A stretch of 15,408 bases of DNA from NIOZ-UU13 sp048635425 (GTDB lineage Bacteria; Planctomycetota; Phycisphaerae; Sedimentisphaerales; Anaerobacaceae): NCBI GenBank assembly GCA_048635425.1, contig JAIVYN010000066.1, positions 1 through 15,408 of the forward strand. The letters are read 5' to 3'. Every line of letters begins with the position of its first letter. The stretch's first letter is position 1. The notes beneath the pieces are model-generated. The model saw only the letters and a list, made by a program, of their open reading frames with translations, ran no database searches and had not been told where the DNA came from. Positions 6,607 to 12,161 of the stretch are shown piece after piece. The position numbers and the translations under genes were made by a program.

Positions 6607-6846
6607 TCATTTGTATTGAATATTAACGACGCCGTAACCGATATCACCATCCTGTTTATTCATTTTTTGTACTGGGTACTTTTTCCCGTGTACATTAACA
6701 AGACCATGGCCCATATCACCGTATATCGGACTCGCTCTATATACTGGACACTTTTTCCCGCTTAGCTCAATGACGCCGTAGCCGAGGTCACCCTCCAGTT
6801 TAGTCGTTCTGAAAACAGTAAGGAATGCCATTGTTATTTTTCCCAT
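6607..6846 (-). CDS. small protein of three 24-residue repeats, function unknown
   Basis: A 79-residue protein I do not recognise. It is built from a repeat with an exact 24-residue period beginning at Gly19, Gly43 and Gly67: GDLGYGVIELSGKKCPVYRA, GDMGHGLVNVHGKKYPVQKM and GDIGYGVVNIQ (last copy cut short). The common pattern is G-D-x-G-Y/H-G-x-V-x-x-x-G-K-K-C/Y-P-V, which suggests short beta-strand hairpins. There is no signal peptide or membrane span; the N-terminal MGKITMAFLTVFRTT is mildly hydrophobic. The start is supported by AGGAAAGGGGGG directly upstream of the ATG. It lies 244 nt after the pseudopilin stop on the same strand, beyond a probable terminator, so it is probably transcribed alone. 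The repeat conservation argues that the frame is truly coding. Confidence 0.7.
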   Translation of the reverse strand: MGKITMAFLTVFRTTKLEGDLGYGVIELSGKKCPVYRASPIYGDMGHGLVNVHGKKYPVQKMNKQDGDIGYGVVNIQYK

Positions 6847-7022
6847 CCCCCCTTTCCTGTAAAGGCCTTGCTCACACTATTTCATTTTTTGCCCTGATAC
6901 TTAATTATCGGGGTTCAGAAGGCATAAGTCCATCGGGGAATCCCTGTATTTAGGGTGCGAAAAATATGGAATCTACAACTTGCGAAGCGATGCCCGTAAT
7001 GATGAGGAATCAAATATAAAAT

Positions 7023-7040
7023 CCCCAAATAAATTTGGGG
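7023..7040 (-). terminator. probable intrinsic terminator of the pseudopilin gene
   Basis: A perfect 8-bp stem, CCCCAAAT-AA-ATTTGGGG, about 50 nt after the pseudopilin stop. On the - strand it is followed by an AT-rich run ATTTTATATTTGATT. The T tract is interrupted, so it would be a modest terminator. Confidence 0.5.
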
Positions 7041-7090
7041 GCTAAATATCGAAAGACATAGAATCTGCGTAAATGTTCTGAAACTCCAGG

Positions 7091-7966
7091 TTAGTATTCT
7101 GCGCCGCACCAAAATCGAGAAGTGTTTTCGTCCTTATGCAGCCAATCGGCCCGACCATCGAAAAAAAGATTGTTACACCCATTGCCGCGATGTCGATCAC
7201 CGGATATCCGTCGGGTCAGGTTACTGCCCTTGGTAGTTTCTTCCGACGCGGGCAAATGCGTCCTCGACCAAACGTCCAGATAGTTCATCCGGGACAGGAT
7301 ATCCAGCTCATATTCGTTCCGGACGACAGGGCGCCACTCTCCAGCCGAGTTATCGGCCATATAAATCCGCTGGGCGGGTGACTTAACACTGCTGAGCCTG
7401 GTCGGCTCATCCATTTGGTTCCCCTGCTCACCACCTCTTAGACCCGGATCCTGCATATCCCAGGCATTCACAACATAATCCACTGTCTGCTCGGCGTTTC
7501 TGTGGCCGTATTGACCTACTCCGCTACGAGGAAAGGATGGGCACTGATATACATCAACCTCCCTGTAATCTTGGATTTCTCTATATTCACTGCCTAAGTA
7601 CGGAATGAATTCCAGTATCCATTTCACTTCATGGTCTAATGCACGGGGAATAAAGCCCCCGTTATCATCGGCGTACATGGTCATGGCCATGCCAAGTTGT
7701 TTGAGGCTGCTAAGGCAATAGACGGTCCTGGCCTGTTTCCGCACCCGCTGAAGGGCCGGCATCAATATCCCCATCAACAACGCAATAATAGCGATTACCA
7801 CCAGCAGTTCTATCAGCGTGAATCCCGTTAGTCCTAAGGACTCCTTTCGGAGAAAACTCCGGTGTTGTTGCCGGACGTCTGTTTCCCCGTGTTTTTCGGG
7901 AAATCCTCTGTTTCCACGATAGAGGTTTCTTTTTTCTAACGGGATGAATCCTTGTTGTTTGCACAC
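7091..7966 (-). CDS. type II secretion-like pseudopilin with long leader
   Basis: A prepilin-type protein of 291 residues. The class III signal is G-FTLIELLVVIAIIALLMGILMPAL, with prepilin-peptidase cleavage expected after the Gly (residue 48); Glu at +5 is present. About 20 hydrophobic residues then form the N-terminal pilin helix, followed by RVRKQARTVYCLSSLKQLGMAM and YADDNGGFIPRA, the usual planctomycete layout. Near the C-terminus HRGNGCNNLFFDGRADWL resembles the H-X9-DG motif of prepilin-associated proteins, with one extra residue in the spacing. Start: GTG at 7966 has AAAGGTGG 8 nt upstream; GTG at 7978 would sit on top of that site. The 48-residue leader is far longer than the usual 6-25 and includes codons supplied by a dispersed 25-bp repeat. 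Expected role: minor filament subunit of a secretion or surface system; no other components are nearby. Confidence 0.88.
   Translation of the reverse strand: MCKQQGFIPLEKRNLYRGNRGFPEKHGETDVRQQHRSFLRKESLGLTGFTLIELLVVIAIIALLMGILMPALQRVRKQARTVYCLSSLKQLGMAMTMYADDNGGFIPRALDHEVKWILEFIPYLGSEYREIQDYREVDVYQCPSFPRSGVGQYGHRNAEQTVDYVVNAWDMQDPGLRGGEQGNQMDEPTRLSSVKSPAQRIYMADNSAGEWRPVVRNEYELDILSRMNYLDVWSRTHLPASEETTKGSNLTRRISGDRHRGNGCNNLFFDGRADWLHKDENTSRFWCGAEY
7830..7854. repeat. 25-bp palindromic repeat inside pseudopilin leader
   Basis: AGTCCTAAGGACT followed by CTCCTTTCGGAG (sharing CT) and AA: two abutting palindromes. It matches 10208-10232 with a single base difference. Here it lies in the pseudopilin leader, encoding the residues FLRKESLGL just before the cleavage site. 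Confidence 0.8.
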
Positions 7967-8017
7967 GGCTATAACCACCTTTCCTTAAAATTGCTAAAAT
8001 AGAATCCACCCATATTA

Positions 8018-8045
8018 ATTATACAATCTGCAAACCCAAAGTCAA
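8018..8045 (-). promoter_or_regulatory. sigma-70-type promoter for the pseudopilin gene
   Basis: Read on the - strand: TTGACT (8045-8040), 16 nt, TATAAT (8023-8018). The -10 is perfect and the -35 matches five of six consensus bases. The leader to the GTG at 7966 would be about 45 nt. Confidence 0.65.
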
Positions 8046-8112
8046 TAAAAAAGATAGTAACCTGTCGGTAACGGGTTACAGAACTTAGGTCGTTATGATA
8101 CCCCAACCGAGC

Positions 8113-8340
8113 TTATGGTTTTTTAGTTCTTTTCATCATTTTTCTAAACATTATCCTCAGCCTGCCCCGGTATTTCCTTGGAGTCAAAGACAGAAGCTTG
8201 CGTTGAAACACTATCCTCAATCCCAGAATCTCCAACCCGATAAGTGCCAGCCAGGAGCCCGGAGAAAGCGGTGTCACCAATGCCAACACACCGAGGATAA
8301 TCAACACTATGCCTAAGATTATTCTTAAAGCTCTTCGCAT
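8113..8340 (-). CDS. PGPGW-family small membrane protein
   Basis: A 75-residue inner-membrane protein with two hydrophobic segments (about 7-25 and 28-45) joined by TPLSPGSW, the variant of the P-G-P-G-W turn that names this uncharacterised family, followed by LALIGLEILGLR. A strongly basic C-terminal tail (RKYRGRLRIMFRKMMKRTKKP, described in outline) would lie in the cytoplasm. No enzymatic role is known for the family. The ATG has only a weak GGA 7 nt upstream. The gene is in the same orientation as the ASKHA gene before it (245-nt gap with short AATCTGT words) and the pseudopilin after it, which has its own promoter, so it is probably a single-gene unit. Confidence 0.75.
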   Translation of the reverse strand: MRRALRIILGIVLIILGVLALVTPLSPGSWLALIGLEILGLRIVFQRKLLSLTPRKYRGRLRIMFRKMMKRTKKP

Positions 8341-8345
8341 GTGTC

Positions 8346-8381
8346 AATCCGTAATCTGTGCAATCTGCCCTTCAAATCTGT
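8346..8381. repeat. degenerate AATCTGT short repeats
   Basis: AATCCGT, AATCTGT, AATCTGC and AATCTGT occur at 8346, 8353, 8362 and 8375; the first two are 7 bp apart. They lie just upstream of the PGPGW gene start. Related single words occur at 8025 and 8514. Confidence 0.4.
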
Positions 8382-8585
8382 AATACAATCTTGTATATTC
8401 TTGTTTTTTATGCGTGTATTTTGTTTTAAGCGATTGTATCATCTGTAATTACAATAGGTTATGGAACATTTTGTTTAGACAAACTTTTGGTTGCGGCTAC
8501 GCTGCGCCAGGTAATCTGTGGTTCAGTAATGTAGAGTATACCCCGAATACTATTTCGTCCAAAATAGTCAGTGTCTGTCAGTATC

Positions 8586-10190
8586 CTAAAATAGCATTGA
8601 ATCCGCGTACACGTCCTGGAACTCCGGCTCATGGGCGATTTCGATGTATTCGATCTTGCCGGCTAACTCGCGGGCCTTGTCTCGGCATTGCCGGCTGACA
8701 AGTATCATCCGTGCACCGGAAGCAGCGGCATTACCAACAAAACGAATATTTTCCACAGGAACTATAGGCAACAGGCCTATTCGCAGAGCACTTTCTTTTC
8801 GGATGTAATTGCCAAATGCACCGGCCAAAAGGATATGTTCTATCTCGTAATCTTCAAGGCCGATCCTCTTCTGTAAAAGCTTGATGCCCGCCCGGATGGC
8901 AGCTTTTGCTAATTGCATCTGGCGAATGTCCTTTTGCGTCAAAAACACCTTCCGCTCACTTACGTTCGCGGCTCTGTAGAGGCAAAAAGCTAATTGGCCA
9001 TCCTGTTCGATGATTCGTGAAAAAATGGTCGGTGGGAGCTTGTCCTTCAGTTTTTGCGGCTCGACGAACCGGCCTGTTGCATCGATTATACCAAAATCCA
9101 GCATTACCGCCACGGCGTCAATCAGGCCGCTGCCGCATATCGAGCGGGGTGAGACATTTCCTATCACGTCCAAATCTATCCCGATTCCATCGGGATCTTC
9201 ATTTACAACGACGGCCTCTATCGCGCCTTCAGCCGCTCTGCTGCCGCAGGTTATACGTGCGCCTTCCAGAGCCGGCCCGGCCGCGCAGCTTGCCGCATAA
9301 AGTTTTTCTTTCGTACCGAGCACAAGCTCGCCGTTTGTGCCGATATCAACGACCAGCGTCATTTCTTCGGCTGAATCAATATCCACCGCGAGCGCGACGG
9401 CAATTGTATCCGAGCCTACGAAACCCGCTATATTTTCAACGGTATGGACATTGCCGGCAGGATTCATTTCCAGAAGCAACTGAGCAGCAGGTACATCGTG
9501 TGCATCGAGAGAAAAGGCCTTATATGGTGCCTGACCGAGCTGGGTTATCGGCAATTTCAGGAAGATATGGTTCATAGTCGTATTGCCAACGACACACATT
9601 TCGTATATGTGCTTTGTTTCGATAGACGTCTTTTTACAGAGCTTTGTAGTCAGGTCATTTACACAGTCTATTATGGCTTTGTGAAGTTCTGTAGATTGTT
9701 CGTCTGTTTGTGCGTATGCGATTCTGCTGATAACATCGTCACCATATCGGCTTTGGGGGTTGAGGATTGCTTGCGTAGCGTGACACTCGCCGTCAGCCAT
9801 ATTGATTAGCTTGGCGACGACGGTCGTTGTGCCGATATCGACAGCCAGTCCGAATATTTTTTCTGTTGCACCTTTTTCCCGATATTTTTTATGTACAGTC
9901 GCAGCCAGTTCGATTTGTGTATCGATGCCGTATTCCAGGATTTTCTGCTCGAAGAACCTGGAACCGGCGGGAATTGTTACTGTAAGGTCGTTTTGAATAT
10001 GGTGTTGACATGCGAGGACCTCTCGACCGTCCGGTTCGAGGTTTACCAGGCACTTTTTACAGGTGCCTTTACCGCCGCAAACGGTGTTCAGGATTATGTC
10101 GGCCTGGCCCGCAGCCTCGAAAAGTGTAGCACCTGCGTGAATGGAGATTTGCTTATTGTCGGGTTTGAAAGTGATTGTGAAGTGTTTCAT
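8586..10190 (-). CDS. [2Fe-2S]-ASKHA corrinoid-protein reductive activator (RACE-like)
   Basis: A 534-residue cytoplasmic protein. Residues 1-75 are a plant-type [2Fe-2S] ferredoxin domain with Cys38, Cys44, Cys47 and Cys61 (C-x5-C-x2-C-x13-C; VCGGKGTCKKC). After a linker, 112-534 form the ASKHA ATPase fold of the DUF4445/RACE group: phosphate loop 1 VDIGTTTVVAKL (117-128), VVGNTTMNH (200-208), GFVGSDTIA, loop 2 VVDIGTNGELVLG (280-292), CAAGPALEGARITCG, ICGSGLIDAV and the adenosine motif LLAGAFGNYI. Family members use ATP and an electron to bring Co(II) corrinoids back to Co(I) in methyltransferases, methionine synthases lacking a reactivation domain, or the acetyl-CoA pathway corrinoid protein. 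No methyltransferase or corrinoid protein lies in this window, so the partner is unknown. No terminal 4Fe-4S domain as in RamA. The start ATG follows GATACGAGA with no good Shine-Dalgarno. Confidence 0.9.
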   Translation of the reverse strand: MKHFTITFKPDNKQISIHAGATLFEAAGQADIILNTVCGGKGTCKKCLVNLEPDGREVLACQHHIQNDLTVTIPAGSRFFEQKILEYGIDTQIELAATVHKKYREKGATEKIFGLAVDIGTTTVVAKLINMADGECHATQAILNPQSRYGDDVISRIAYAQTDEQSTELHKAIIDCVNDLTTKLCKKTSIETKHIYEMCVVGNTTMNHIFLKLPITQLGQAPYKAFSLDAHDVPAAQLLLEMNPAGNVHTVENIAGFVGSDTIAVALAVDIDSAEEMTLVVDIGTNGELVLGTKEKLYAASCAAGPALEGARITCGSRAAEGAIEAVVVNEDPDGIGIDLDVIGNVSPRSICGSGLIDAVAVMLDFGIIDATGRFVEPQKLKDKLPPTIFSRIIEQDGQLAFCLYRAANVSERKVFLTQKDIRQMQLAKAAIRAGIKLLQKRIGLEDYEIEHILLAGAFGNYIRKESALRIGLLPIVPVENIRFVGNAAASGARMILVSRQCRDKARELAGKIEYIEIAHEPEFQDVYADSMLF

Positions 10191-10207
10191 TCTCGTATCC
10201 GCCTGTC

Positions 10208-10232
10208 AGTCCTAAGGACTCCTTACGGAGAA
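10208..10232. repeat. 25-bp palindromic repeat, spacer copy
   Basis: AGTCCTAAGGACT plus CTCCTTACGGAG and AA, one mismatch from 7830-7854. It lies 18 nt upstream of the ASKHA start codon, within its 5' leader. Confidence 0.8.
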
Positions 10233-10244
10233 GCGGATGTATCC

Positions 10245-10265
10245 ATCTCGTATCTCGTATCTCGT
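10245..10265 (-). repeat. GATACGA-type heptamer repeat
   Basis: Three ATCTCGT units on the + strand, period 7; on the - strand the array reads ACGA-GATACGA-GATACGA-GAT. One more GATACGA (complement at 10193-10199) ends 2 nt before the ASKHA ATG. The same heptamer precedes lgt. Confidence 0.7.
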
Positions 10266-10409
10266 TACAGCTTCCCGAGATACTTTTGACGAGATACATT
10301 TTGTCGCTCACGCTCAGCTTATTTTATGCCGTATTTTCCACTTGGCGCGTCTTTTTTTACTGCCCACTTTGCGCCTACGTCTCGGTTTTGCCATCTATTT
10401 CTCCACAAT

Positions 10410-10438
10410 CAGACAAAATTTGTTTATTGCACTATACT
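10410..10438 (+). promoter_or_regulatory. candidate sigma-70 promoter
   Basis: CAGACA (10410-10415), 17 nt, TATACT (10433-10438). Four of six and five of six consensus bases. It could serve the + strand genes at 10531 and 10611, with a leader of about 90-165 nt. Confidence 0.28.
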
Positions 10439-10489
10439 TTTAAGCCTTCGGAATATATGATATTATAAAAGAACTTAAAAGTAAAAAAT

Positions 10490-10520
10490 AAAAATAAAAA
10501 AACCACGAACAAAAAGTTCG
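10490..10520 (-). terminator. terminator-like hairpin on the - strand
   Basis: On the - strand CGAAC-TTTTT-GTTCG (10520-10506) is followed by TGGTTTTTTTATTTTTATTTTTT. The stem is only 5-6 bp. There is no - strand gene for it to end, so it may stop antisense transcription or be chance in an AT-rich run. Confidence 0.3.
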
Positions 10521-10530
10521 CAATTCAATT

Positions 10531-10614
10531 ATGAAAAAGAGCCGGACCACACTGTTAGCAAAACTTTTGTCAGAGGCTGGTTTTTCGGCGAACCGGATTG
10601 GGATGCAAATATGA
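10531..10614 (+). CDS. possible 27-residue ORF coupled to the next gene
   Basis: ATG at 10531 opens a 27-residue frame (MKKSRTTLLAKLLSEAGFSA and seven more) whose stop overlaps the next start as ATGA (10611-10614), the classical arrangement for translational coupling. The peptide is basic and would form an amphipathic helix. No Shine-Dalgarno precedes its ATG, and the frame could be accidental. If real it would be a leader peptide for the Cys-rich protein rather than a functional protein. Confidence 0.25.
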   Translation: MKKSRTTLLAKLLSEAGFSANRIGMQI

Positions 10615-10904
10615 TACAGTGCAAAGATTGCGAGTTATGTGAGATGGGTCCCGGCGGCAAAAAGACCTTCAAATGCGACCCGTTTACTAATATCAAGGAG
10701 CCGGAATGTATAGCCAAATGGCAGCTTATCCGCCTGGATATGCTGTTGGCCAGCTATCAGGGAATGCTCAAGTGGTACGGGAAAATGGCACCTCTGCAGG
10801 ATAAAATCATCCAGTTTATGCAGCGAGAGATAAACGAGCTTGACGAAGCTGAGCAATGGAAACTCGAAGATGATGAGCAGGAGGAGGAAGAAGAGGACAT
10901 TTAA
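10611..10904 (+). CDS. small Cys-rich protein with acidic tail, function unknown
   Basis: A 97-residue cytoplasmic protein. The N-terminus has five cysteines (4, 7, 10, 22, 33) in CKDCELC...FKCDPF...PEC, a likely zinc or iron-sulfur site by spacing alone. Residues 34-80 are helical (AKWQLIRLDMLLASYQGMLKWYGKMAPLQDKI), and the tail from about 84 is almost entirely Glu and Asp, ending EEEEEDI. The overall pattern resembles conserved hypothetical proteins I associate with Phycisphaerae, from memory and not checked. The ATG shares an ATGA overlap with a possible 27-residue upstream frame; the nearest purine stretch is GGGA 9 nt upstream. It lies 190 nt ahead of the sigma-factor operon on the same strand. 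The acidic tail and Cys cluster would fit a nucleic-acid or RNA-polymerase associated factor, but this is speculation. Confidence 0.7.
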   Translation: MIQCKDCELCEMGPGGKKTFKCDPFTNIKEPECIAKWQLIRLDMLLASYQGMLKWYGKMAPLQDKIIQFMQREINELDEAEQWKLEDDEQEEEEEDI

Positions 10905-11094
10905 ACTGGTTAAAAGCCAGAGGCCTTATGCGTTTGTCCGGTTATCAACGGTGCCAATGCGTTATTTTCTTTTTCAAAATGGATTAGAAGACACCATATA
11001 GGACCACCAAATTTTATCCGGACGTTGATTTTTGTGGATTTTTGCAATAAATCGTCTCCCCAAGCCGTCTTTATTTATGTAAAAACGCTTAAAT

Positions 11095-11628
11095 ATGACA
11101 AAAAGCGATGACTTAGCCCAGATAATAATCGGCTGCAAGAACGGTGATTCTAAGTGTTTTTCGCAGATAGTCGATATGTATGCAAGCCGATGTTACGGTT
11201 ATTTTTACCGTTTGACGGGTAATAACGATGTTAGTGACGAGTTGTTAAGCGAGCTATTTGTCAAGTTAGTGGAGAAAATTGCTTCTTACAAGGGCGGCTC
11301 CTTCGATGGCTGGCTGTTCAAAATAGCGTCTAATATTTTTCATGATTATTTAAGGAGCAAACAGCGACGGAAAAAATTGCTCGATGTTCAAAAAGAGCAG
11401 CTTGAATCACAGTTTACAGAGCCAAAACAATCCGACAACGAGCAAATTGATAAGTTACAGATACAGCTCACAAGGCTGGACACGAATACGAGAGAATTGA
11501 TAATGCTGCGTTTTTATTCGGAACTGAGCTTTAAAGAAATAGCCCAAATGCGGTCCGAGCCGATAGGCACAACGTTGGCAAAGCTGCATCGGGGACTAAA
11601 GAAACTGAGGGAGTTAATGGAGGGATAA
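11095..11628 (+). CDS. ECF-type RNA polymerase sigma factor
   Basis: A 177-residue sigma-70 family protein with only regions 2 and 4, as in extracytoplasmic-function factors. Region 2 covers about 21-92: the core-binding helix CFSQIVDMYASRCYGYFYRL, then DELLSELFVKLV and the promoter-melting and -10 segment FDGWLFKIASNIFHDYLRSKQRRK. A charged linker (93-121) leads to region 4 (about 122-175): LDTNTRELIMLRFYSELSFKEIAQM and PIGTTLAKLHRGLKKLRELM, a helix-turn-helix for the -35 element. Three cysteines (14, 21, 33) stand in the N-terminal half. The ATG lacks a Shine-Dalgarno. The downstream membrane regulator starts 4 nt after the stop, which fits a sigma/anti-sigma pair that senses an envelope signal and probably controls its own operon. 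Confidence 0.92.
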   Translation: MTKSDDLAQIIIGCKNGDSKCFSQIVDMYASRCYGYFYRLTGNNDVSDELLSELFVKLVEKIASYKGGSFDGWLFKIASNIFHDYLRSKQRRKKLLDVQKEQLESQFTEPKQSDNEQIDKLQIQLTRLDTNTRELIMLRFYSELSFKEIAQMRSEPIGTTLAKLHRGLKKLRELMEG

Positions 11629-11632
11629 TATT

Positions 11633-12157
11633 ATGAATAATGAAAATCAGGAAAATTTGAAAGAGCTGTTCGAGACATTCCTGGATGCCGAGCAGGCTGA
11701 AAGCTGCGCTGAGGATGTTCAAAAGGCCGAAGAAATCCTCCGTAAACACCCTGCGCCTGAGCCTGATGCTATGCTCATAGCCAATATAAAAGCTGAAATC
11801 GCCATGCGTCTGCCGGCAAAAAGAGCATATGTGTTTAAGCACATAACTTACAAGATCGCTTGTGCCGCAGCAGCAGTTATGTTCCTCACGGCGATAGGCC
11901 TGAATTTATTCCAAAAAGGTCCCCCCAAACCCAATGGTATGCAACTTACCTCGATAATACCCACAGCAATTTGGGAGAGTGATGATATTGCCGCCGCCGA
12001 CGCGGACCTGGTGATTTTCACTACCGAAATTGAACAAATTGAAGACGAGCTGATGTCCCTGCAGTTGGGAGAAGACGACGGCAACGGCGACAGTAAAATA
12101 ACTGAATTAGAGATGGAGCTTATAGAAATTAATAATAGTGATTTCTGGAAGGGATAG
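11633..12157 (+). CDS. single-pass membrane regulator, probable anti-sigma factor
   Basis: A 174-residue protein with one membrane segment (about 74-93, ITYKIACAAAAVMFLTAIGL). Residues 1-70 are acidic to neutral and cytoplasmic, including a helical ELFETFLDAEQAESCAEDVQ and EEILRKHPAPEPDAM region; 94-174 are periplasmic and strongly acidic (EIEQIEDEL, GEDDGNGDS). Position, size and topology fit an anti-sigma factor holding the preceding ECF sigma factor, but the zinc-binding H-x3-C-x2-C of ZAS-type anti-sigmas is absent; only Cys25 and Cys77 occur. A good site, GGAGGG, ends 8 nt before the ATG. Start is 4 nt after the sigma gene, and the next gene starts 4 nt after this one stops. The function is assigned from context, not from a recognised domain. 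Confidence 0.72.
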   Translation: MNNENQENLKELFETFLDAEQAESCAEDVQKAEEILRKHPAPEPDAMLIANIKAEIAMRLPAKRAYVFKHITYKIACAAAAVMFLTAIGLNLFQKGPPKPNGMQLTSIIPTAIWESDDIAAADADLVIFTTEIEQIEDELMSLQLGEDDGNGDSKITELEMELIEINNSDFWKG

Positions 12158-12161
12158 AAAA

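Larger units (their letters stand above)
10191..10530. other. divergent intergenic region with repeats
   Basis: Spacer between the divergent ASKHA gene (-) and the Cys-rich small gene (+). It holds the 25-bp palindromic repeat (10208-10232), itself framed by ATCCGC and GCGGAT; the ATCTCGT heptamers; an 8-bp inverted pair GTATCTCG (10257-10264) with CGAGATAC (10276-10283); a candidate + strand promoter; ATTATA at 10462-10467, which reads TATAAT on the - strand; and a long A-rich run at 10466-10504. No gene is seen. Confidence 0.6.

Noticed and set aside
8414..8698. 94-residue + strand frame between the PGPGW and ASKHA genes
   Set aside because: It overlaps the end of the ASKHA gene antisense, contains spacer repeats and has no recognisable domain or ribosome site.
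9017..9577. 186-residue + strand frame antisense to the ASKHA gene
   Set aside because: The composition is Arg/Leu/Pro-rich shadow sequence, and the opposite strand carries a complete conserved protein.
11019..11047. Promoter for the ECF sigma gene (TTGATT with AT-rich downstream)
   Set aside because: The downstream hexamer (TAAATC) matches the -10 consensus poorly and planctomycete ECF promoter motifs cannot be recognised from one site.
12138..12161. GTG start eight codons upstream for the secreted repeat protein
   Set aside because: It would overlap the regulator gene and place non-signal residues before a perfect signal peptide; the ATG at 12162 has its own ribosome site.
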